Assembly: GCA_016291595.1 (NCBI GenBank)
Contig: JAEEXN010000026.1
Span: forward strand, 1-32,913
Source of the DNA: Prevotella sp.
GTDB taxonomy: Bacteria > Bacteroidota > Bacteroidia > Bacteroidales > Bacteroidaceae
Length of the DNA: 32,913 nt
Reading direction: 5' to 3'
Below the pieces are notes generated by a model. It was not told the origin of the DNA and did not search any database. It saw nothing but the letters and a program-made list of their open reading frames with translations. The position numbers and the translations under genes are program-made. Within the stretch, counting starts at the first letter, position 1. The number at the start of each line of letters is the position of its first letter. This document shows, piece by piece, positions 24,429 through 32,012 of the stretch.

Positions 24429-25253
24429 ATGAAAATGTTCAAGACATTCATAACGATGTGCCTGCTGGTATGTTCGTTGCCGTCGATGGCGCAAAAGCCC
24501 TTCGACTTGGAGTTGTGGGAAGGCAAACCTGCCGTGAAGAGTTCCGACAAGGCTGATACGGCCCGCGTGCGTGTCTATCTGCCGAATGCCAAACACGCCA
24601 CAGGGCGCGCCGTGGTCATCTGTCCGGGGGGTGGATATTCTCATCTGGCTATGGACCATGAGGGTTACCAGTGGGGTGCTTTCTTCAACAATCTGGGCAT
24701 AGCAGCCATCGTATTGAAGTACCGCATGCCTCATGGAAAACTCGAGGTGCCTATCTCCGATGCCGAGGAAGCCATGCGACTGGTGCGCCGCAACGCCGCA
24801 CAATGGCATATCAACCCTTCCGATGTGGGCATTATGGGATTCTCGGCAGGCGGACACCTGGCATCGACCATTGCCACCCACGCGGTGAAAGACGCCAAGC
24901 CCGACTTCCAGATTCTTTTCTATCCCGTCATCACCATGGATCCGGCATTCACTCATAAGGGCTCGCACGACAACTTGCTGGGTAGTGATGCCAAAAAGAA
25001 AACCGAGGAGAAATACAGTAACGACCTGCAGGTGACACGTGTTACACCCCGCGCTTTTATTGCCTTGAGCGACGACGACCATGCTGTCGTACCCGCTAAT
25101 GGTGTGAACTATTACGTGGAGTGCTACCGTCACGATGTGCCCGCATCGCTTCATGTTTATCCTTCCGGTGGTCATGGTTGGGGCATTCGCGACAGTTTTA
25201 AGTATCATCTGGAGATGGAACTGGAGCTACGTGCCTGGCTGCGGAGCTTCTGA
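24429..25253 (+). CDS. Exported alpha/beta-hydrolase, acetyl(xylan) esterase-like
   Basis: 274 aa with a signal peptide (cleavage near SMA/Q, about 20-21). The oxyanion segment CPGGGYSHLA (65-74), nucleophile elbow GFSAGG (S139), acid in SDDDHAVVP (D215/D216) and PSGGHGWG (H249) complete an esterase triad. The form resembles BD-FAE/acetyl-xylan esterases often found in polysaccharide-use loci of Bacteroidales. Substrate is not determined: acetylated xylan, other acetylated glycans and feruloyl esters are possible. The gene is divergent from the sialate O-acetylesterase and followed by a strong hairpin. Confidence 0.88.
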   Translation: MKMFKTFITMCLLVCSLPSMAQKPFDLELWEGKPAVKSSDKADTARVRVYLPNAKHATGRAVVICPGGGYSHLAMDHEGYQWGAFFNNLGIAAIVLKYRMPHGKLEVPISDAEEAMRLVRRNAAQWHINPSDVGIMGFSAGGHLASTIATHAVKDAKPDFQILFYPVITMDPAFTHKGSHDNLLGSDAKKKTEEKYSNDLQVTRVTPRAFIALSDDDHAVVPANGVNYYVECYRHDVPASLHVYPSGGHGWGIRDSFKYHLEMELELRAWLRSF

Positions 25254-25273
25254 TGAGACAAGTGTTTTACTCG

Positions 25274-25312
25274 ATAAATTGCCCATTTTCTGCATGAGAA
25301 TGGGCAATTTAT
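25274..25312 (+). terminator. Strong hairpin after the esterase gene
   Basis: A 17-bp stem (25274-25290 with 25296-25312, one T-G pair) with a 5-nt loop TGCAT, about 20 bp after the stop. No T-tract follows at once, although a T-rich stretch starts near 25331. It sits between convergent genes and may block both transcripts. Confidence 0.65.
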
Positions 25313-25343
25313 GTTTGGTATTCCCCTTCCTTTTTTTGATGAA

Positions 25344-25476
25344 TTTGCAATTAGTTAACTAGTTAAGGGCTAACTAACCGATTAATTACACTCTAATTAA
25401 TGCCTGATTGCAGTGCGATTGATGCCTGATTGAAGCTTAATTAATGGCTAATTAGAGCTTAATTGATGCCTGATTG
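25344..25476 (-). repeat. 22-bp-period repeat array, copy B (6 units, inverted)
   Basis: Read on the minus strand, units start at 25476, 25454, 25432, 25410, 25388 and 25365, with lengths 22, 22, 22, 22, 23 and 22. Units 1, 3 and 4 begin CAATCAGGCAT exactly as in copy A at 14675-14809. Units 5-6 are degenerate in both copies. It fills the gap between two convergent genes. A unit-by-unit relation between copies suggests a dispersed element, not chance AT-rich sequence. Confidence 0.8.
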
Positions 25477-25485
25477 GAAAAACAG

Positions 25486-26457
25486 TTACTCACACAGTCT
25501 CGGCTGGCAGTCTTTGATGACGATTGGCAGGGCCTCAACGGCGGCCGATTGCGATGAAATGGTCAATTTTACGAGTGCAGCTTTGCTATTGATAGGCTTA
25601 TTTTGGTCGAAAACAAAGTTCCCGATACTGTAATAAATGGTCTTTCCGCGATAAGTCTCGATGGTCTGGAGGGTGTGGGTGTGATGCCCGATGATACAGT
25701 CGGCACCCGCGTCAATCATTCGCCGGGCTGCCACTCGCTGGTCAAAAGTAGGCTGCAGACGGTGTTCGATGCCCCAATGCGGGCAGACAATGATATAGCA
25801 TTGCGGGTTTTTCTGTCGCAAAGCAGTAATCCGTTGGAGCAGCGTGTCGATACTTTCCATGCTGACTCCCGGCTTGTCAGGCAGATAAGCGAAATTCTCA
25901 AGTGGCATGCGGAGGGTAGGAACGACATAAATACGGCGCGGAACAGAGTCGATTAATAACGGTTTGGCAGCACTTTCCATCGTGCTGTCGGCACCAAAGG
26001 CGGTCATACCTGCTAACTCTATCTGGCGTTTGGTGTCTAACAATCCTTTACGGCCTTGGTCGATGCTGTGGTTGTTGGCCATATTCAGATGAGTAATACC
26101 GTGTCTTTTCAGCACCGCCAGCCATTTGGGTTCTGCCCTGAAGACAAACTGTTTGAACACAGGTGACTGAATCTGTGTTGCCGGGCACTCCAAATTGGCC
26201 ACGACATAGTCGCTTTTCGCGAATAAACTATCGATGGAATGGGCAAAAATATAATCTTCGCCCCGTAGTCGAATCACTTGCCTGACACCTCTGTCGAGCA
26301 GTAAATCGCCCGTAAATATTATTTCGACAGACGAGTCTTGAATGGCAAGTTCAGAGTCATGATTGGTCTTTGGCTCACCAAATACTGGTGATAGCCCAAG
26401 GATTTCAATGATGAATCCTATCAGCAGACAAATCATAACCCTGAACTTCCAAATCAT
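25486..26457 (-). CDS. CapA/PgsA-family (poly-gamma-glutamate capsule type) exported protein
   Basis: 323 aa with an N-terminal membrane/signal segment (about 8-28). The metallophosphatase-like CapA fold is marked by IIFTGDLLLDRGVR (47-59), VANLECPAT, HLNMANNHSIDQG, CPHWGIEH, IIGHHTHTLQ and YSIGNFVFDQ, all the usual motifs. Members take part in poly-gamma-glutamate export or are uncharacterised envelope proteins; no capB/capC is nearby. Both possible start codons (26457 and, seven codons on, 26436) are supplied by units of the 21-bp repeat that fills the upstream gap. An in-frame TAG stands five codons before the first ATG. It is the last gene of the exported-protein run. Confidence 0.87.
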   Translation of the reverse strand: MIWKFRVMICLLIGFIIEILGLSPVFGEPKTNHDSELAIQDSSVEIIFTGDLLLDRGVRQVIRLRGEDYIFAHSIDSLFAKSDYVVANLECPATQIQSPVFKQFVFRAEPKWLAVLKRHGITHLNMANNHSIDQGRKGLLDTKRQIELAGMTAFGADSTMESAAKPLLIDSVPRRIYVVPTLRMPLENFAYLPDKPGVSMESIDTLLQRITALRQKNPQCYIIVCPHWGIEHRLQPTFDQRVAARRMIDAGADCIIGHHTHTLQTIETYRGKTIYYSIGNFVFDQNKPINSKAALVKLTISSQSAAVEALPIVIKDCQPRLCE

Positions 26458-26601
26458 AGCTCTGAGTTTCTATCTTATGTTTCCAGACTTCTCAAGTATA
26501 ACTCCAGAGTTCCAAAGTATAACTCCAGACTTCCAATATATAACTCCAGAGTCCCAAAGCATAGCTCTAGAGTTCTTATTGATGGTTCCAGAGATTTAGA
26601 T
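26434..26601. repeat. 21-bp tandem repeat array (8 units) entering the CapA-like gene
   Basis: Eight contiguous 21-bp units start at 26434, 26455, 26476, 26497, 26518, 26539, 26560 and 26581. The consensus TATAACTCCAGAGTTCCAAAG is near-exact in units 4-6. Because 21 is divisible by three, all frames give heptapeptide repeats. On the minus strand units 26434 and 26455 each supply an ATG at the start of the CapA-like gene. The array fills the 149-bp gap to the DUF3160 stop. Confidence 0.88.
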
Positions 26602-26606
26602 TGGTA

Positions 26607-29144
26607 TTAGCATCCAGAACTGTAGAAGATATATTCATTGTCCTTTACCTCATCGTCGAGAGGCACCAGAATCTCGTTCATCCACGATGGAATGCCGGTT
26701 TTTGGTCGTTCCTTCAGCTCTTTCTGCCACTCTTCATCGGTCATACGGGGCGCGCTGAGGGCACGCTGGAACTCCCGATAAGAGAATACCGCACCGCGCA
26801 TGAGGTACAGATAACCGTCAATCTCTACCACCACATAGATGTCATTTCCTGGTCCGACAGCCTCGTAAACCACCGAATGTTTCTCCGAAGGAACGTTGTC
26901 GCCATTGGCGGTGTATACATCTGCCACCACGGCCAGCGACTTGTCGGGTCCCTGAACATCGCTCCAACCCTGCAACCATTGGTCCGGACGACGAATCAGA
27001 TCGAGTGTGATATTCTCGAAAGTAGCACCGATAACCTCCAACTGGTAGTATTCCTCTTCGGTGAGTTTCTTGTTGTCGAGTTCTTTGCGGCTAATATTGA
27101 GCAGGAACAGTGCCTGCTCTTTCAGACGTGTAGTGATATCCTCGGCAAATTCTGTGGATAAATGGTACTTTTTCAGAACTGAGAGGGTAGCGTCTGCCAG
27201 TTCCACAGCCTTCGTCCAGAAACCGATATTGGGCTCAACATATGCCTTGATAATCGGAGCTGGTGGTCCGTAACCGCCGCATTCGGCAGCCATGGGCTGT
27301 TTGGCATAGAGAATGGCATCGTGTTTCAACTCTGCCCAAGAGGCCAGTGCGGCATTCAGGTCTTTCTTTGCCCACTGTGGCGATTGCATGAAATACGGCA
27401 TTTTATCGGCCATCGGCTTGCCTTTTCCGGTTCCGACCATGGTTCCCAGGGCGTTCATCCACTGGGTGGCGACATTTTTGTCCCACTCAATCTCGCCCAT
27501 TCGCTGCTTCATCTTCTCGAGGTTTGTCTTGAAAGCATCCCAGCGCTGATCTTCCTTCAGCTCGTTGATGAGAATACGCTCGGCAGCCGAATTGCCTAAG
27601 GCAGCAAAGAAGTCAAGTCCTTTGGGCGCTTCACGCTGGCTTTGCTCGTTTTCGCAGTCGACCATTTCCTGCAGCACTTCCGCATCGGGCATGTAGCGTT
27701 GCGGCAGGAGGTTAACCTTTGTGCTGCTGGTGCGTTGGAACTTCGGGCGAATACGAGTCTGTTGGTGGGCTAAGGTCTCGAGCATGTTGAAAAGCATCGA
27801 GAGTTCATTTTTCCTTTTCATGAACTTCTCAAATGGAGAAATGATGCGCATTCTCTGCTCATAAACCTGCAGAATGCTGATGTTGTCAGGGGGTCCCATG
27901 AGGAAAGTGATGGGATCGCTGATTCTCTGATAGGCTGCTTTCAGGTTCTCGTTCTCACCAATGACATGCGCCATGAGTACTGCCCGTTTCATTTGCTTGT
28001 CGTTTTCGATTGCAAACGGTACGGTCTGCAGCCACATCATTGCCTTGAAATAGCGGCTCAGCGAGTCGGTGCGGGTGTAGTGTCCGCGTGGACGGAACAA
28101 ACTGTAATTGAACATCACCTCGCGGTACTCGAGGAATTCGGAGAAATCATTCTGAGCATGTTCTACCCTGTTGATTTCCTCTACGGCCATGTCACGGTAG
28201 TTCTGGGGTATCAGCGGACTGGTTCCAACCGATGTCTTATCGATGGAAAGGCCTGATATCAGACTGCGGGCAATGGCAAAGTAGGTGGCATCGTAGATGG
28301 CGGCATTCTTGATAGGCTTGTTTTTCGAGTCACAGAGTTTCAACATCTCTGTCTCCATCTGCTGGCAGAACTGCTCGATGAAACCGTACATTTTCTTCTC
28401 TTCCACCTCGCGAAGCAGACAGTCGAAGTACATGTGGTACAACTGCAGATAAAGGTCGGTAGTCACAAACGACGGGAAATCGTGGTAGTCGTTGCGCTCG
28501 TAAACATGGAACAGCTGCTCGTAATTGTTGGGCACGATGGCAAAGCCGTAGGTTCCAAGTGCATCCATCAGCCGCTGGTTCGGCTTTTCCAGTTGCCATG
28601 GGTTGATGAGATTGTCGACATTGACCATTTTCCCCGATGAAATGGCAAAATTCCGCTGCGAAAGGTATGCTATACGGTCGTTCAGCTTTTTCATGAAATC
28701 CGTTTCGGCCTTGGTGTATTTCAACGGAACAACCTTCTGCAGATACGCTTTCTGCTCCGAGTCACTCATGCTGAAGCCTTCGGGCTTATCTTGATAATAG
28801 CTGTCAATGGCGTTCATCTCTTTCTCAAAGCGGTCGTACATAAGGTTCTCGTACCATGATGTAGTCATGAAGATGGACCTTAGGTCGCCCGCCATGAACG
28901 CATATCCCTGTCGTGCCGCAAACGCATTGCGCAGCACACGGCACTCTGCGAGGCTCAGACGGCTGATATCCATCTTCGTGTCGATGTTCTTCAGCAGGCT
29001 TTCCACGTTGATATGTCCCTCACCCGGCAATACCACATTCGACAAATTGCGCTCTGGTCTGGCCACTGCGCCCTCGTCTTCTGTCTGTCCCCACGCTCCC
29101 AGTGTGGAGGCCAATATGCAAAACAGCATCAGAATCTTTCTCAT
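26607..29144 (-). CDS. Exported DUF3160-family protein
   Basis: 845 aa with a signal peptide (1-19, cleavage near AWG/Q). The body is alpha-helical, with family-typical stretches such as DLRSIFMTTSWYENLMYDRF, VTTDLYLQLYHMYFDCLLRE and the C-terminal CGGYGPPAPIIKAYVEPNIGF, then VADVYTANGDNVPSEKHSVVY. I recognise the pattern as DUF3160, a large secreted family without assigned activity. No catalytic motif is evident. It lies 34 bp after the small exported protein gene and before the 21-bp repeat array and the CapA-like gene, probably in one transcript. Confidence 0.85.
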   Translation of the reverse strand: MRKILMLFCILASTLGAWGQTEDEGAVARPERNLSNVVLPGEGHINVESLLKNIDTKMDISRLSLAECRVLRNAFAARQGYAFMAGDLRSIFMTTSWYENLMYDRFEKEMNAIDSYYQDKPEGFSMSDSEQKAYLQKVVPLKYTKAETDFMKKLNDRIAYLSQRNFAISSGKMVNVDNLINPWQLEKPNQRLMDALGTYGFAIVPNNYEQLFHVYERNDYHDFPSFVTTDLYLQLYHMYFDCLLREVEEKKMYGFIEQFCQQMETEMLKLCDSKNKPIKNAAIYDATYFAIARSLISGLSIDKTSVGTSPLIPQNYRDMAVEEINRVEHAQNDFSEFLEYREVMFNYSLFRPRGHYTRTDSLSRYFKAMMWLQTVPFAIENDKQMKRAVLMAHVIGENENLKAAYQRISDPITFLMGPPDNISILQVYEQRMRIISPFEKFMKRKNELSMLFNMLETLAHQQTRIRPKFQRTSSTKVNLLPQRYMPDAEVLQEMVDCENEQSQREAPKGLDFFAALGNSAAERILINELKEDQRWDAFKTNLEKMKQRMGEIEWDKNVATQWMNALGTMVGTGKGKPMADKMPYFMQSPQWAKKDLNAALASWAELKHDAILYAKQPMAAECGGYGPPAPIIKAYVEPNIGFWTKAVELADATLSVLKKYHLSTEFAEDITTRLKEQALFLLNISRKELDNKKLTEEEYYQLEVIGATFENITLDLIRRPDQWLQGWSDVQGPDKSLAVVADVYTANGDNVPSEKHSVVYEAVGPGNDIYVVVEIDGYLYLMRGAVFSYREFQRALSAPRMTDEEWQKELKERPKTGIPSWMNEILVPLDDEVKDNEYIFYSSGC

Positions 29145-29178
29145 AGTTACTTATATTTAATGTGCGTTAATATGATTT

Positions 29179-29730
29179 TCATTGATATTCCTGATTCTCA
29201 AGAAACAGTCTTAAAGCCTCTTCTCGGTTTGTTTCCTTGGTGATAAACCGTTCGAAGACCAGCCCGAATTGTCCCCAGGTATATTCAGCCACGTAAAAAA
29301 GTCCCTTTTTATCTGTCTCCAGACTTCGTATCCTACCGTTGGTATAGCGGAAGTCTTGAAGTATTCCGCCTAATCGCGAACCCATCCAAAGCGGGCGTAT
29401 CCGCCCGTCGATGTTCTTATAAATAAACAGCCGGCGGCCTATCTCACGATCAAATCGCGTTTTTTTGATTACTCCAACCATCGCATCGGCCTTTTCGTCA
29501 CCATTAATGTCGCCCATACAGAAACGATAAGTGCGATAGGGAATACGGCAATAGTCGGCAGTCGAGTCTGTTGTCAGTGTCAGAATAGCGGTTGTGTCGG
29601 TAGGATGTTGCAGCGCGAACGTCTGCGCATGCGTCTTGACAGTGGTCAGTATGATGACCAGCAGGAAAGCAAATTCTCCTCCGAGAGAGGAGGAGAACCT
29701 GATTTTATAAGAGTTTTTGAATCTCAGCAT
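29179..29730 (-). CDS. Small exported protein with a calcium-loop-like motif
   Basis: Start 29730 (MLRFKNSYKIRF) is chosen because it precedes the hydrophobic segment FAFLLVIILTTVKTHA as signal peptide; the ORF extends to 29784. This gives 183 aa and a 26-bp overlap with the preceding gene. The segment FCMGDINGDEKADAMVGV has the Asp-x-Asn-x-Asp...Asp spacing of FG-GAP/dockerin-type calcium loops. The rest contains aromatic-rich beta-strand sequence. No family is firmly recognised. Tight linkage with the thioredoxin-like lipoprotein upstream and DUF3160 downstream suggests a shared envelope function. Confidence 0.72.
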   Translation of the reverse strand: MLRFKNSYKIRFSSSLGGEFAFLLVIILTTVKTHAQTFALQHPTDTTAILTLTTDSTADYCRIPYRTYRFCMGDINGDEKADAMVGVIKKTRFDREIGRRLFIYKNIDGRIRPLWMGSRLGGILQDFRYTNGRIRSLETDKKGLFYVAEYTWGQFGLVFERFITKETNREEALRLFLENQEYQ

Positions 29731-30862
29731 CCAAGTCCTTGATCTGAAGGTCGCGCTTGTGCAATGTGTTTGTACGGTCGACAAGGAAGTAAGTGGGTAT
29801 CGATTGCACGTTGTAGTTAATCAGAACGGGCGAGTTGGCACTATTCGGGTCGCGCACACTGATCCATGGCAGAGCGGCTGTCTGGGTTTTCCAGAAGTGC
29901 TCGTCGGGATCGATAGATACTTGGTAAATCTCGAACCCACGGTCGTGATACTTGTTATAAAGGTCGCGCAGCATCATAATGCGCTCGGTAGACTCACGGG
30001 TAGCGAACAGATGGAAGTCGAGCAGTACCACTTTTCCTTTCAGGTCGGTCAGGTGGCGCATTTGTCCTTTGTTGTCGTTCAACGCAATATCAAGGATATT
30101 TGCCGTGTTCACCTTTGAGGCGTCAATCTGCAGGTTCTGATTCTGAGACTCTACGATGCGCAGGTTTTTCATGCCCTCAATGGCTATATTATGCAGGTTC
30201 TTGCCACGAAGAGCCTCGGGATAATAGGTATCCCAGCTGGTAGCCACAGCCGCAAACACTTTGATGTCGTCACTGTTTTGGCGCGGATTAAAAATCAGTT
30301 GGTTGCCCAATGTCTGGAACAAGGCGAAATAGGCATATGCCTTCATCGGCTCCACGAAGATATAATTGCGCTTGATATCCTCCTTATAGGCACTAACCAG
30401 TTTCTTGATACTGTCGGCAGTTACCTCAATACCAAATGTGGGATTCTGCTGAACGGCAATGGCACGGTTCATCAAGTCAATCTGTTTGAGCGACAGTTCC
30501 TTGATTTTCTGGCAGTTGCTGCTACCCTCCACCTCATAACCAGTGGCCATTGTGGGGTAGGAGGCCTTCACGGTAATGGTTTCAGTAGAGTCGACGGAGA
30601 TATTGATAATCTGGTTGGCGATACGCAAGCGGTAGAATTCAGGTGCCTCAGTAGCATTCTCGCTGAACGAGAACTCACCATTCTCACCAAGTTTCACCGA
30701 GTCCAGTACCACAGCACCCTCCTGCAGACTCAAGTTCTCGAAGTATAACACTGAGTCTTTGGCGTCGCTGATGGTTCCGTTCACCTGAAACTTTTTGCCC
30801 GTACAAGAGGCGATAGTCAGTGCTGCCAGAACAATAACGGCAGCCTTCATGATATTTCTCAT
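29705..30862 (-). CDS. Lipoprotein with thioredoxin-like domain lacking CxxC (DUF4369/TlpA-type)
   Basis: 385 aa. The lipobox IASC gives lipidation at C20; the start may be M1 or M5. An N-terminal DUF4369-like beta domain (about 25-110) and a helical linker precede a TlpA/AhpC-like fold (about 265-385). The strand LKGKVVLLDF and the cis-Pro loop SIPTYFLVD (P356) are intact. The redox motif, normally WCxxC after DFWA, is replaced by HLFATREST (284-292) with no cysteine, so it cannot act as a disulfide oxidoreductase in the usual way. It may be a binding or structural paralogue. First gene of a four-gene run of exported proteins. Confidence 0.86.
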   Translation of the reverse strand: MRNIMKAAVIVLAALTIASCTGKKFQVNGTISDAKDSVLYFENLSLQEGAVVLDSVKLGENGEFSFSENATEAPEFYRLRIANQIINISVDSTETITVKASYPTMATGYEVEGSSNCQKIKELSLKQIDLMNRAIAVQQNPTFGIEVTADSIKKLVSAYKEDIKRNYIFVEPMKAYAYFALFQTLGNQLIFNPRQNSDDIKVFAAVATSWDTYYPEALRGKNLHNIAIEGMKNLRIVESQNQNLQIDASKVNTANILDIALNDNKGQMRHLTDLKGKVVLLDFHLFATRESTERIMMLRDLYNKYHDRGFEIYQVSIDPDEHFWKTQTAALPWISVRDPNSANSPVLINYNVQSIPTYFLVDRTNTLHKRDLQIKDLDAEIQKLL

Positions 30863-30890
30863 AATTCTTTAGCGTTTTCTATTTTGCTTG

Positions 30891-30898
30891 CAAATTTA
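30891..30898 (-). promoter_or_regulatory. Probable -7 box for the exported-protein run
   Basis: TAAATTTG on the minus strand fits TAnnTTTG, 28 bp before the ATG at 30862. No clear -33 box was seen at 19-21 bp. Confidence 0.4.
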
Positions 30899-30972
30899 GA
30901 TAAAATTCCCGAATTAATAGTCTGTCCGGGAAGAAAAACTGAAAAAACACACACAGAAAAGTAGGAAATCAG

Positions 30973-31845
30973 CTATTTTGTTTCTTTTTTATTTTGAAAC
31001 TCCTTTGGAGTCATGCCGGTCTCGCGTTTAAAGAAGTTGTTGAAAGCCGACGGGCTAATGAAATTGAGGTGGTCGGCCACCTCATAAGTCATCATACTGC
31101 TGGTCTTCAAGAGGACCTTGGCACGGAGAATGACGGCACGGTTGATCCAGTACATCACGCTGTGGCCGCTGGCCTGTTTGATGACTGCCGACAGGTGGTG
31201 AGGAGTAATGTGGAGCAGTTCGGCATAATAGGGAATACTACGCTCATGCTCACAATGCCTGGCCACAAGAGCCTTAAAGCTTTGGAACAGTTGTTGTGCC
31301 CGAGAAGGTACCGAGACAACAGCATTCTGTCGCTCCTCATGGATATATTTGATGTTGCTAATCATGGTTTCCATCAACAGGCGCACGGTATCATAGCGAA
31401 ACGGTGTGTGGTGCGCCACATCCCACAATAAGTAAGCCATCCGAAGCAGTTCCTCGTATTCAGCAGGTTCGGTCTTCAGAATCATATTGTCGTGAACCGT
31501 TATTTCCTCCTTGAATACAATGCCAATCACATCCATGTCCTCAGAGCAGCGTTTCATCTCCATGATGGTACCAGGAGCAGTGACAGCCACGCAACCTTTC
31601 TCTAACTGATATTCCTCCAAATCAATATCTACCGTGGCTTTTCCTTCAAGAGCAATCAAGATGCGCCCTTCCACGACATGGTAGATTTGTCCTTCGCGTA
31701 GGAACTTTCCACGCATAGGCCCCCCATTGATAACCATGCTGAAGTTTCCGTTGCTGAAGATATGGCTTTGTTCTCCACCAATCTCTTTCAGTTTGTCGGG
31801 TTCAACAGAGAAATAGTTCATAGTTTGTTTCTTACCCATCATCAT
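30973..31845 (-). CDS. AraC-family transcriptional regulator
   Basis: 290 aa. An N-terminal cupin-like sensing domain (about 25-125: REGQIYHVVEGRILIALEGK, AVTAPGTIMEM) and a helical linker lead to the two-HTH AraC domain at about 200-285. First helix set: YYAELLHITPHHLSAVIKQA; second: TYEVADHLNFISPSAFNNFF, ending KRETGMTPKEFQ. The start is ambiguous: MMM at 31845-31837 or M9 at 31821. It is divergent from a TolC-type efflux gene whose promoter lacks a good -33 box, so activation of that gene is a natural guess. Small-molecule ligand unknown. Confidence 0.9.
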   Translation of the reverse strand: MMMGKKQTMNYFSVEPDKLKEIGGEQSHIFSNGNFSMVINGGPMRGKFLREGQIYHVVEGRILIALEGKATVDIDLEEYQLEKGCVAVTAPGTIMEMKRCSEDMDVIGIVFKEEITVHDNMILKTEPAEYEELLRMAYLLWDVAHHTPFRYDTVRLLMETMISNIKYIHEERQNAVVSVPSRAQQLFQSFKALVARHCEHERSIPYYAELLHITPHHLSAVIKQASGHSVMYWINRAVILRAKVLLKTSSMMTYEVADHLNFISPSAFNNFFKRETGMTPKEFQNKKETK

Positions 31846-31868
31846 TTACTTTTTGTACGATTTAATTG

Positions 31869-31876
31869 CAAATTTA
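31869..31876 (-). promoter_or_regulatory. -7 box of the AraC gene
   Basis: TAAATTTG on the minus strand, 23 bp before the first ATG. A TTGG (31901-31898) lies about 21 bp upstream and could be the -33 box. Confidence 0.45.
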
Positions 31877-31974
31877 GTCATTATTCACGAGAACCCGCCA
31901 AGAAAATACAAATAATCGTACAAATTCGAAATAAATAAATAGAATTTGAAAATCGGATAATGGTAAGAATCAAC

Positions 31975-31982
31975 TATCTTTG
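31975..31982 (+). promoter_or_regulatory. -7 box of the TolC-type gene
   Basis: TATCTTTG is a perfect TAnnTTTG, 30 bp before the ATG at 32013. The nearest TTTG upstream is 26 bp away, too far, which suggests that an activator is needed, plausibly the divergent AraC protein. Confidence 0.55.
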
Positions 31983-32012
31983 CAACAAAGAAAAGCAAAA
32001 AACGAAGGAAAG

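Noticed and set aside
24372..25208. Minus-strand ORF of 278 codons opposite the acetyl-esterase-like gene
   Set aside because: The plus-strand frame has a signal peptide, intact triad and promoter; the minus frame shows no family motif.
26363..26599. Plus-strand ORF of 78 codons with heptapeptide repeats (ITPEFQS-like)
   Set aside because: It is produced by the 21-bp repeat, whose length is divisible by three, and overlaps the CapA-like start antisense; no start signal or protein-like composition.
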